Source of the DNA: Nitrospirota bacterium
GTDB taxonomy: Bacteria; Nitrospirota; Thermodesulfovibrionia; Thermodesulfovibrionales; UBA6898
Assembly (NCBI GenBank): GCA_012026685.1
Contig: VEOY01000058.1
Span: 1 to 43,406 of the forward strand
DNA length: 43,406 nt
Reading direction: 5' to 3'
Under the pieces are notes generated by a model. The model was given only the letters and a program-made list of their open reading frames with translations. It was not told the DNA's origin and did no database searches. The translations under genes were made by a program, and so were the position numbers. Positions within the stretch are counted from its first letter, which is position 1. Every line of letters starts with the position of its first letter. Below, piece after piece: positions 21,141 to 29,667 of this stretch.

Positions 21141-22982
21141 TCATTGCGCAGGGCTGCCGCTCTCGCGGACGGACCTCATCCTGTTGAGGGCGGCCTTCGC
21201 ATCGGCATCCTGAGGGTCGAGCCGCAGGACATGCTGGTATGCCTTTTCAGCCTGTTCGGGTTTGTCCATCTTCTCGAACGCAAAACCGATATCATAATAG
21301 TAAGCCTTGTTTTGTACATCAAGCAGGGCTGCACCCGACGCATACCGGATAATGGACCAGAGCAGGTCCTCCCTGCTCATCCCATACTTCTTTATCAATG
21401 CACTGTTTCCGTCAATATTTCTCACAAAGACCACCGAAAAACCGTCGTTAAAGACCGGCTTCCAGCGCGGGTTGTCGACGAGGTCCTTTGTCAGACCCCA
21501 CATTTTGCCTTCGAGCGACATCATATGGAAGGCAAGGATATTCACATCATAGGTCGAAAGAAGGCGCTCCCATACAGGACGTTTCTTGTCGATTGAGGGA
21601 GCGGCGATCATGACCGTATTGAATTCAACATGCGACGCTATATCGATCTGACGGGTATCGACAAATACTTTTTTCCATGGATAAAGCTCCCAGACCAGAT
21701 AGCCGCCGAGAAAGTCGGAGTTGAACATGCGGCCCGGTATGGCACTTTCCCGGATGAACTTCCCGAGATACTGCGAGGGCGGAGTGATCGGGGCCTTGGA
21801 CAAATGGGGGATCGCCTTCACGAACTGCTGATAATTCAGGCCAAAGATCACCAGGGTGAAGACCACAAGAACAGCAGCTCCAAGCTTTTCTATCTGCGGC
21901 TTTGCGCGTACAAAATACCTGTCAATCATGCTTTCCCATAACCTGAAGACCTGGGGCCCGCTTATGAGTATTCCAACCGTTACGGTAAAAGAGAAATAAC
22001 GCATGGACTGGGCCCCCATCACCGTAACCCCTATCAGGAGAACTATCTGCGAAATACGCATTTTATGGATTCTCAAGATGCTGAGCACAAGAATTCCGAG
22101 AATCACAAAAATATTTTTGTCCACGGGAAGCGACGGCCGTCTCAGATACACAATCAGGGGCTGATATTCCTGGATGCCCTCATAAAAATAGTCATAATGG
22201 GGCATGAACATATAAAAGACAAGGAAGCCGTTCGGGTTGCAGAACGATGCCGCTGCCCCCCCCAGCATACAATAACAGTAAAAACGGAACTCCTCCCGCG
22301 AGAATGCTGATTTTCTCAGCAGATACAAGACCGCTTCAATAAGCAGATTCGTACCGATCATGACGAGGCCAAATACAAAGCCGCCATGGAGATTAGACCA
22401 GAGGAGCATGGCCACAGGCAGCAGCAGGAGCAGCTTTCCGGGCTTGCGATGATATTCCTCTATCAGGAGAAAAACAATGGTTCCAAAAAGAAAACTGAAC
22501 AGGACTGGGCGGTCTGCAGAAAACTGCTGCAAAAAAACAAAAAAGACCGGGACAACCAGCGACAGAGAGACAGGCAGAGGGACTGCAGACCTGCGCAGCC
22601 CGACATAGACCAGAAAGACGGTCAGCGTCAGAAGCGCCGACCGCAGCAGAACAACACCCCATCCCCCGAAATATTCGTACAAGCCATAGAACAATACCTG
22701 CGCAAGCCAGTATTGCCGCATGAGGAACGGCTCCCGGTACTTGGTGGTTTCAAATTTGCCCCGGTTCTCCTGAGTTACAAAGGAGAAGGGGTCCTCGGCA
22801 GGGATAGTCCCGGTCTCCACGACGTTCCTTCCAGTGGCAATATGCCACCAGAAATCGAAGTCCCATATCCTTATGCAGCTTATCCGGAGAAAAACGGACA
22901 GAAAGAACAGGGCAAGGAGTATGACGGACACCCTGCGCTGCCAGGCATGCAGCGCGGTCCCAGAAAAAAGGGAGGAGATCAT
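21141..22982 (-). CDS. polytopic membrane protein, GT-C-like, with C-terminal TPR segment
   Basis: WDFDFWWHIATGRNVVETGTIPAEDPFSF loop, multiple TMs, C-terminal KAYYYDIGFAFEKMDKPEQAEKAYQHVLRLDPQDADAKAAL; SD GGGAGGAG. Confidence 0.78.
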   Translation of the reverse strand: MISSLFSGTALHAWQRRVSVILLALFFLSVFLRISCIRIWDFDFWWHIATGRNVVETGTIPAEDPFSFVTQENRGKFETTKYREPFLMRQYWLAQVLFYGLYEYFGGWGVVLLRSALLTLTVFLVYVGLRRSAVPLPVSLSLVVPVFFVFLQQFSADRPVLFSFLFGTIVFLLIEEYHRKPGKLLLLLPVAMLLWSNLHGGFVFGLVMIGTNLLIEAVLYLLRKSAFSREEFRFYCYCMLGGAAASFCNPNGFLVFYMFMPHYDYFYEGIQEYQPLIVYLRRPSLPVDKNIFVILGILVLSILRIHKMRISQIVLLIGVTVMGAQSMRYFSFTVTVGILISGPQVFRLWESMIDRYFVRAKPQIEKLGAAVLVVFTLVIFGLNYQQFVKAIPHLSKAPITPPSQYLGKFIRESAIPGRMFNSDFLGGYLVWELYPWKKVFVDTRQIDIASHVEFNTVMIAAPSIDKKRPVWERLLSTYDVNILAFHMMSLEGKMWGLTKDLVDNPRWKPVFNDGFSVVFVRNIDGNSALIKKYGMSREDLLWSIIRYASGAALLDVQNKAYYYDIGFAFEKMDKPEQAEKAYQHVLRLDPQDADAKAALNRMRSVRESGSPAQ

Positions 22983-22992
22983 CTCTCCTCCC
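22964..22992 (-). terminator. intrinsic terminator overlapping the start of the downstream gene
   Basis: Minus strand GGGAGGAGA-GATGA-TCTCCTCCC-TTTTTT; 9-bp perfect stem; ATG of the 613-aa ORF lies across the loop. Confidence 0.8.
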
Positions 22993-23021
22993 TTTTCAGA
23001 TAACGGAAAAAGTGCAAAGGA

Positions 23022-23546
23022 CTAGTCAGACGCGATAACCTTTGTGTACAGCATTGCCCCTGTCGCATCGTATGCATTGACCGTAATGTTGCCGCTGCCG
23101 GGATGCCCGCAGGTGATGGTACCACTCGTAGCCGCAGACCCGGGAGACCAGAGCGACTGGCCCGCGATCCAGGGGGACTGCTCGTTGTTCAGGTTCCAGC
23201 GGGCCATGATGTACGCGGAACACAGACCGTCTGCGGCAGCGTACGTGGTTGCCAGATCGCTATTGTTCTGGTCGGCAGCGCTTTCGACAATACCATTACC
23301 ATTGGTATCCACCTCAACAAGGGTGAGCTGGATGCCGGTCTTCTTTGCTGCGGTGAGCCAGCCCTGAAGGTCTGCGACTGCTGCTTCAGCTGCCCTTACG
23401 ACCGCGCCCTTCCTTGACCTTTCCTGCATGCCGATGTAGCCCGGGATAGCGATCGCGGCGAGAATACCGATGATCGCCACAACGATCAGGAGCTCGATCA
23501 GGGTAAAGCCTTTTTGATTCTTGACATTGTGCATTGCCTGGTACAT
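23022..23546 (-). CDS. type IV major pilin-like protein
   Basis: QKG/FTLIELLIVVAIIGILAAIAIPGYIGMQERSRK; two Cys in the C-terminal half; SD AAGGAGGAAGG; sigma54-like promoter upstream. Confidence 0.92.
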   Translation of the reverse strand: MYQAMHNVKNQKGFTLIELLIVVAIIGILAAIAIPGYIGMQERSRKGAVVRAAEAAVADLQGWLTAAKKTGIQLTLVEVDTNGNGIVESAADQNNSDLATTYAAADGLCSAYIMARWNLNNEQSPWIAGQSLWSPGSAATSGTITCGHPGSGNITVNAYDATGAMLYTKVIASD

Positions 23547-23663
23547 AAAACCTTCCTCCTTTTATGAATTATTCTAAATTAATCATGGCCGTAAACAGCC
23601 ACTTGATCCATAAGTTGGTGCTTCCTGCCTCACCTCCTTAATAAGAAATAACTATCTAAAAAA

Positions 23664-23680
23664 AGCACGTTCCATGCCAA
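23664..23680 (-). promoter_or_regulatory. sigma54 (RpoN) promoter for the pilin gene at 23022-23546
   Basis: Minus strand TTGGCATGGAACGTGCT; GG and GC have the -24/-12 spacing of TGGCAYG-N4-TTGCW with one mismatch (GTGC). Confidence 0.75.
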
Positions 23681-23749
23681 TATGAACAAAATATAATGCC
23701 TTGCTTTTGCATAATATACATTCTTTTCCCTGCGTTTACAAGCTCCTGC

Positions 23750-23775
23750 TGACAATTTTTGTCACTATCGTGTCA
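23750..23775. promoter_or_regulatory. candidate enhancer-binding (PilR-like) site
   Basis: TGACAATTTTTGTCA perfect inverted repeat followed by CGTGTCA, about 100 bp upstream of the predicted sigma54 start site. Confidence 0.4.
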
Positions 23776-23799
23776 AATTACGGCATGCATAAAGAGCAA

Positions 23800-24306
23800 T
23801 CAATCAGTGGAGACGATCTTAACATATACGGGGTTGCCGTCCTCATCTGCCGCAGAAAGCAATATCGTAGGGCCGCTCGGACCATGGGAACATGTTATTC
23901 TCCCCGGCTGCGGAGGCCCTGCGAGCCAAAGGCTGTGATTCCCCCAGGGAGACATCTCCGGCTGGAAGTTGTACCGGGCCTCTATGAAACGGGAACAGAG
24001 CTGGTCCTGTATGGCGAAATCTGCATTAAGAGCGCTGTTTTGCATATCGTTGCTGTCGACATGTCCGTCTCCGTTGGTATCAACTTCATGAAGCGTCTGC
24101 TGAAAGCCGACCTTTTTGGCTGACGAAAGCCACTGCTGCAGATCCGGCACCGACGATTGAGCAGTTCTGAGGACAGCCTTTTTCCGGGACCGCTCCTGCA
24201 TGCCGATATACCCCGGGACAGCGATAGCTGCCAGTATGCCGATAATAGCAACAACGATCAGGAGCTCGATCAGGGTAAAGCCTTTTATTGATTTTATCTT
24301 GGACAT
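23800..24306 (-). CDS. type IV pilin-like protein, paralog of 23022-23546, with EF-hand-like loop
   Basis: IKG/FTLIELLIVVAIIGILAAIAVPGYIGMQERSRKK; DTNGDGHVDSND loop; stop codon immediately upstream fixes ATG at 24306. Confidence 0.92.
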   Translation of the reverse strand: MSKIKSIKGFTLIELLIVVAIIGILAAIAVPGYIGMQERSRKKAVLRTAQSSVPDLQQWLSSAKKVGFQQTLHEVDTNGDGHVDSNDMQNSALNADFAIQDQLCSRFIEARYNFQPEMSPWGNHSLWLAGPPQPGRITCSHGPSGPTILLSAADEDGNPVYVKIVSTD

Positions 24307-24424
24307 GCATCAAGTATAAACAAATTTCATGCCCGCTCCACAGGTCGCAATAAGCAGCGCCATCATAAATACCATCGGGCATGCCCGTAGAGAATTTTTT
24401 TATGATATAATTTGTTAACCTCCT

Positions 24425-27400
24425 ATGAACTATATCGGTCTTGACGCCGGCTCTGTCGCGGCAAAGATTGTTGCCCTTGATGAAAAAGGAAGAATTGTAT
24501 TCCGCGCGTATGAGCGCCACAAGGGAAGACCGCTTCAGATATCCCTTGATCTTCTGACGCAAACGCTCTCCCATGTGCCTGCGTCCGCCCAGGACTGCTC
24601 TCTCTCGCTTAGCGGTTCTGCCGGAAGACTGATCGGTGAAATTCTCGGCATCCCCCCGGTGAATGAAGTGGTTGCTCACGCTTACGCGACCAGGATGCTG
24701 TATCCCCGGATCAGGACCATCATCGAACTGGGCGGCGAAGATTCGAAACTGATATTCCTCAACGAAGATTCGTCTGCTGCCAGGGACTTTTCGATGAACT
24801 CGGTCTGCGCAGCGGGTACTGGCTCGTTTCTTGACCAGCAGGCAGAGCGCCTCAACCTGTCCATCGAGGAGTTCAGCGATCACAGCTGCCGGTCTAAAAA
24901 ACCTCCGCGGATCGCGGGAAGGTGCAGTGTATTTGCCAAGTCGGACATGATACACCTGCAGCAGATCGCCACGCCGGTGGAGGACATCGTGGCCGGCCTC
25001 TGTTTTGCCGTGGCGCGGAACTTTAAAGGCTCCATTGCCAGAGGAAGAAGCCTCCATTACCCGGTCTCCTTCCAGGGGGGAGTAGCGGCGAACAAGGGCA
25101 TGGTCAGAGCGTTCAGGGAGGTCTTCGGGATAGAGGAACTCTTCATCCCTGAGGAATTCGCACTTATGGGCGCTATAGGCGCAGCCCTGAAAGACAGGGA
25201 TACCGGCAAACGCAATGCTTTCTCTCTTCAAACGCTCCGGGAGTATATCGTTACTGGCAGACAGGCTGAAAAGGGTCTCACCCCCCTGCTCGATGCTGCC
25301 GGTGATTTTCCGCGGAGGCACCTGCTTACGGCTGATGCATCTGCGGGCAGACGCGAAAAAATATCCCGGCTGCCGGCCTCATCACTTCACAGGAAAGCAT
25401 ATCTTGGGGTGGACATCGGCTCCATAAGCACCAACCTCGCAGTGATCGATGAGGACTGCACGGTGCTTGCCAAAAGATATCTCATGACTGCAGGAAGGCC
25501 TATCGAGGCGGTCAAACAGGGGCTTGAGGAGATCGGCACCGAGATCGGCAGAGGGGTGGAGATCGCAGGGGTCGGCACGACCGGCTCAGGGCGCTACATG
25601 ATCGCCGATTATATCGGTGCCGATATTGTGAAGAACGAGATCACCGCACAGGCCACGGCAGCAGCATATATAGATAAAGATGTTGACACCATATTCGAGA
25701 TCGGGGGACAGGATTCAAAATATATCTCTCTCAAGAACGGGGTCATTGTCGATTTCGAGATGAACAAAGCCTGTGCTGCCGGCACCGGGTCGTTCATTGA
25801 GGAGCAGGCGGAAAAACTGAACATCTCTGTCAAGGGGTCGTTCCAGGATGCAGCGTTCCGGGCCCAGAACCCCTGCAGGCTCGGAGAACGCTGCACCGTA
25901 TTCATGGAGAACTCCCTCATGGCAAACCTCCAGAAGGGGGTAGCAAAAGAGGACCTGCTTTCCGGGCTTGCATATTCGATCGTTCAGAACTATATCAACC
26001 GCGTTGTCTGCAAGCGGGCCATTGGCGATAAAATATTCTTTCAGGGGGGCGTTGCCTTTAACAAGGCCGTCGTCGCCGCGTTCGAGAACTATCTCGGCAA
26101 GAAGGTCATTGTGCCGGAGCACCATGACGTCACGGGAGCCATCGGCATGGCGCTCATCGCAAAAAAACATGGGGAGAAAGCCTCGTCCGGCAATGGCAAG
26201 TCGCAGTTCAAGGGGTTTGATATCTCACGACGCCTGTATGAGATATCATCGTTTGAATGCAAGGGCTGCCCGAACATATGCGAGATCAACCGCGTCCGGG
26301 TCGAAGGCGAGAAAAACTACCTGTATTATGGCGGCAGATGCGATAAATACGATGTAAAAAAGAAAAAAACATCAGCCGAGCTGCCCGATCTTTTTGCCTT
26401 CAGGGACGACATGCTCTGGAAGTATCATGTCGCATACCAGGACGTGCGTGCATCAGGGGGCATGAAGCAGAAGAAGACGAGGGGCAGGATCGGCATCCCC
26501 TATATCTTCTATTTCCATGACTTCCTTCCGTACTGGAGCACCCTGCTCTGGGAACTCGGTTTCGATGTGGAGGTCTCGCCGAAAACCGGAAGAGACATCA
26601 TAGATCTCGGCAATGAAACCATTCTTGCTGAAACATGTTTCCCGGTCAAGGCCGCCCATGGTCACATCGCCTTCCTTCTGAAAAAAGGGATTGATACCGT
26701 TCTTGTCCCGAGTTTTGTAGACCTTAACACCAGCGGCACAGGTTCCGGCAGCGCTCTCGCCTGCCCTTATACGCAGACCATCTCTTACATGGCGCGGACG
26801 GCGTTCCCTTCTGCATCTATTCTCGCTCCTGTGGTCAGACTTGCCCTGGGCAGAAAAAAACTGCAGAGCGAACTCCTCAGCTGTCTCAAAGGGTTCCGCA
26901 TCTCTGCCTCTGAACTTGCCGCTGCCATGAACGTCGCGGAAAAGGCACAGGAGAATTTCGTCAGCGCCATACAACAAAAAGGGCAGGAGGTCCTTTCAGG
27001 ATTGACCCGGAAAGCCCTTGTCATCGTCGGACGGGCCTACAATGCATTTGATCGCGGGATGAACCTCGACATCCCCCGAAAGGTGGGCGGCCTCGGCGTC
27101 CTCACCATTCCGATGGACTTTCTTCCTCTCTCTGATGTTGATGTACGGAAGACCTGGCCGAACATGTATTGGCGGGCAGGCCAGCGGATTCTCAGCGCGG
27201 CCCGCACCATTACAGCGCATCCGCTTCTGGATGCGGTCTATATCGGCAATTTCTCCTGCGGACCGGACTCCTTCATCCTGAAGTTCTTTGAGGAGGAAAT
27301 GGCCGGGAGATCCTGGCTTCATCTTGAGCTTGACGCGCACAGCGCCGATGCCGGAGCCGTCACCCGCTGTGAAGCGTTCCTTGACAGTATACGGGACCGG

Positions 27401-28675
27401 TCGAACAGCAGCGGTACCGTTCGCAGCAATTCTGCCCCAAAAAGCCGGTTAGAGCACGGGGCGGCACTCCCCGGCAGATCACGGCGGACAGTATACATCC
27501 CCCGTATGTCAGACCACGCATACGCGCTTGCTGCGTCGTTTTCACGATGCGGGGTTGAAGCAGAGGTGCTGCCGGAGTCCACGCAGGAATCCCTTGATCT
27601 CGGCAAACGGTTCGTCTCCGGCAAGGAATGTTACCCCTGCGCGATTACGACCGGCGATATGGTCAGGAAGATCCTGGAGCCGGGATTCGATCCGGACCGT
27701 GCGGCCTTTTTCATGCCGTCGGGCACCGGCCCGTGCAGGTTCGGCCAGTATAACGTATTTCAGCGCATGGTGATCCGGGACCTGGGCATGCAGAACCTCC
27801 CGGTCTTCTCGCCGAACCAGGATGAGGAATTCTACAAGCATCTCGGTATCGTGGGAAAGGACTATGCCGCGACAACGTGGGAAGGTATCGTTGCTGTGAG
27901 CCTTCTTAAAAAGTGCCTCCGCGAGACACGGCCCTATGAGGTCGACAGAGGGGTTTCCGGCCAGATTTATGAAGAATATCTTCTGAAGGTCTGCAATGCC
28001 CTGAAGAACAGGGAGAGCAATGTTACCGACGTTCTGGTGAATGCGAAGCGGCAGTTCGAAAATGTTGCCGTATCACGGGAACCCAGACCGCTCATCGGCG
28101 TAATCGGTGAGATCTTCGTCAGGTCAAACAGGTTTTCAAATGAAGACCTCATCTGCAGGATCGAGGCACTGGGCGGTGAAGCATATCTCACTCCGGTCGA
28201 CGAGTGGATCAGTTATGTCAATCTCATGGGAATCCGTAAGGTCTTGATTAAAAAAGACCTCTCTGGTATGATTACTCTTCTGTTAAAGAGGTTCTTTCAA
28301 AAGCGAGTCGAGCACAGGATGGGGACGCATTTTGCAGGATTCCTGAGAACACTGCACGAACCTGACACGAGGATTCTGATCAGGAACGCCCGTCCCTATA
28401 TCGATGCTTCGTTCGAAGGTGAGGCGATCCTCAGCATAGGGAAGAGCATAGACCTGGTGAAGAGGGGGGCCTCGGGTATCGTCAATGCCATGCCGTTCGG
28501 ATGTATGCCGGGGACAATCGTGAACGCCCTCCTGCGAGGCGTCAAGAACGCCTACGGGATCCCCTATCTTAGCATCCCCTACGACGGTACGGAATCTCTT
28601 ACAACCGAAATACAGCTTGAAGCATTCATCGACCAGGCAAGGGAATACGGCAAGGACTCAGCCGGCAGAAAATAG
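24425..28675 (+). CDS. acyl-CoA dehydratase activase family protein (duplicated BadF/BadG/BcrA/BcrD ATPase domains fused to a DUF2229-type region)
   Basis: Two ASKHA modules with CAAGTGSFLDQQAERLN and CAAGTGSFIEEQAEKLN, ELGGEDSK/EIGGQDSKY, ECKGCPNICEINRV; 1416 aa. Confidence 0.9.
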   Translation: MNYIGLDAGSVAAKIVALDEKGRIVFRAYERHKGRPLQISLDLLTQTLSHVPASAQDCSLSLSGSAGRLIGEILGIPPVNEVVAHAYATRMLYPRIRTIIELGGEDSKLIFLNEDSSAARDFSMNSVCAAGTGSFLDQQAERLNLSIEEFSDHSCRSKKPPRIAGRCSVFAKSDMIHLQQIATPVEDIVAGLCFAVARNFKGSIARGRSLHYPVSFQGGVAANKGMVRAFREVFGIEELFIPEEFALMGAIGAALKDRDTGKRNAFSLQTLREYIVTGRQAEKGLTPLLDAAGDFPRRHLLTADASAGRREKISRLPASSLHRKAYLGVDIGSISTNLAVIDEDCTVLAKRYLMTAGRPIEAVKQGLEEIGTEIGRGVEIAGVGTTGSGRYMIADYIGADIVKNEITAQATAAAYIDKDVDTIFEIGGQDSKYISLKNGVIVDFEMNKACAAGTGSFIEEQAEKLNISVKGSFQDAAFRAQNPCRLGERCTVFMENSLMANLQKGVAKEDLLSGLAYSIVQNYINRVVCKRAIGDKIFFQGGVAFNKAVVAAFENYLGKKVIVPEHHDVTGAIGMALIAKKHGEKASSGNGKSQFKGFDISRRLYEISSFECKGCPNICEINRVRVEGEKNYLYYGGRCDKYDVKKKKTSAELPDLFAFRDDMLWKYHVAYQDVRASGGMKQKKTRGRIGIPYIFYFHDFLPYWSTLLWELGFDVEVSPKTGRDIIDLGNETILAETCFPVKAAHGHIAFLLKKGIDTVLVPSFVDLNTSGTGSGSALACPYTQTISYMARTAFPSASILAPVVRLALGRKKLQSELLSCLKGFRISASELAAAMNVAEKAQENFVSAIQQKGQEVLSGLTRKALVIVGRAYNAFDRGMNLDIPRKVGGLGVLTIPMDFLPLSDVDVRKTWPNMYWRAGQRILSAARTITAHPLLDAVYIGNFSCGPDSFILKFFEEEMAGRSWLHLELDAHSADAGAVTRCEAFLDSIRDRSNSSGTVRSNSAPKSRLEHGAALPGRSRRTVYIPRMSDHAYALAASFSRCGVEAEVLPESTQESLDLGKRFVSGKECYPCAITTGDMVRKILEPGFDPDRAAFFMPSGTGPCRFGQYNVFQRMVIRDLGMQNLPVFSPNQDEEFYKHLGIVGKDYAATTWEGIVAVSLLKKCLRETRPYEVDRGVSGQIYEEYLLKVCNALKNRESNVTDVLVNAKRQFENVAVSREPRPLIGVIGEIFVRSNRFSNEDLICRIEALGGEAYLTPVDEWISYVNLMGIRKVLIKKDLSGMITLLLKRFFQKRVEHRMGTHFAGFLRTLHEPDTRILIRNARPYIDASFEGEAILSIGKSIDLVKRGASGIVNAMPFGCMPGTIVNALLRGVKNAYGIPYLSIPYDGTESLTTEIQLEAFIDQAREYGKDSAGRK

Positions 28676-28722
28676 CCGGCACTACGACATTCGCATGATC
28701 ATTACAAGAAGGAGGTGAGTCT

Positions 28723-28818
28723 GTGGGAAGCGTTGTCAAGTGGCGTAAAAAGAAGATGAGCAAGCATAAGCACAAAAAGTTGCTCAGGAAGACCAAACAT
28801 CAGAGGAGGAACAAGTAA
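28723..28818 (+). CDS. bS22-like / AURKAIP1-COX24 domain small ribosomal protein
   Basis: Absent from the ORF track (31 codons). GTG start: VGSVVKWRKKKMSKHKHKKLLRKTKHQRRNK; SD GGAGGTGAG at 28711-28719; closely resembles the remembered mycobacterial bS22 pattern [28 protein letters not shown]. Confidence 0.88.
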   Translation: MGSVVKWRKKKMSKHKHKKLLRKTKHQRRNK

Positions 28819-28868
28819 TCAGCCCGGTCGGTTACATACGGCACTGCTGCATTCCGGACAGCCTGCGG

Positions 28869-29600
28869 TCAGTCCAGCCGGGTCACCTTTATCCCGACAA
28901 AGGGCATTTCAGCGCTGTACTCTGAAAAAAGAACCTTCTTCACCATTCCCCCCTTGTTCTTCTGGCCAAACGCACTGATAAGATAGACGGCATCGCGCTC
29001 TCGCTTGATGATGCCCATGTGGCCGATGATCTCTTTGTCCGTTCTTTTTTTAGGGGCCTTCACGAAAAAGATGATGTCGCCGTTCCTGAGCCTGTCGAGC
29101 GCCTCGGAGATCCCCTGCTTCGCTATCATGAAAACTCGTCTCCGGCCCCTGCTGCCCTCAAGGGAAACGGTAACGCCGAGTTCTGCCGTGATCTCTCTGC
29201 CCCATTTGCCGCTTTCGATCATATCCTCGCCATACCTGAAACGATCAGGGTAATTCCCGACTTTCCCGTTCTCAACGATGCCCCTTCCCGGGAAACGCTT
29301 GTCAAGGGCAAGGTCCACAGACTCTTCAGGGTCTCTTCCCAGTGCAAGCTCTACTGCCCTGAACGTCAGATACATGCAATCGACACGCTCGTCCGCGACA
29401 ATAATATTTCTGCGAACATAGTCGCCAAGGGGATCAGGGTCATACGGGACACCGACGAACTGCTCTGCCCAAAAGGCTATCCTGTCGCCGGCATTCCAGC
29501 CGGCGGTTGTCTTCTGCAGCGCAGCAATTTCGTCGTCGGGCATGAAGGCCTGTGCGAAGGACGGACAGAGGATCAGCACGAAAAGAATCAGCCTTTTCAT
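28869..29600 (-). CDS. secreted DUF1460-like (N-acetylmuramoyl-L-alanine amidase-like/NlpC-type) protein
   Basis: Signal peptide MKRLILFVLILCPSFAQA; WAEQFVGVPYDPDPLG...VDCMYLTFRAVELAL; LRNGDIIFFVKA...IGHMGII pattern of NlpC/P60-fold enzymes. Confidence 0.7.
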   Translation of the reverse strand: MKRLILFVLILCPSFAQAFMPDDEIAALQKTTAGWNAGDRIAFWAEQFVGVPYDPDPLGDYVRRNIIVADERVDCMYLTFRAVELALGRDPEESVDLALDKRFPGRGIVENGKVGNYPDRFRYGEDMIESGKWGREITAELGVTVSLEGSRGRRRVFMIAKQGISEALDRLRNGDIIFFVKAPKKRTDKEIIGHMGIIKRERDAVYLISAFGQKNKGGMVKKVLFSEYSAEMPFVGIKVTRLD

Positions 29601-29667
29601 GTCTTATTATACTTCAAGCGGACAAAAAGACTTTGAAACGTTGTCCGTTGATAGGGTATCATCAAAG

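Noticed and set aside
23479-24286. Exact 36-bp direct repeat (23479-23514 and 24251-24286)
   Set aside because: It encodes the conserved pilin N-terminus GFTLIELLIVV in two paralogs, so no mobile or CRISPR-like explanation is needed.
24331-24365. Sigma54-like TGGCGCTGCTTATTGC upstream of the 24306 pilin
   Set aside because: GG-GC spacing is one nucleotide too long for RpoN.
24086-25321. 411-aa minus-strand ORF
   Set aside because: Antisense to the activase and out of frame with the pilin gene (its C-terminus is a frame-shifted pilin).
28669-28690. GCCGGC...GCCGGC at the end of the activase gene as terminator
   Set aside because: No T-tract and followed by the SD of the bS22-like ORF.
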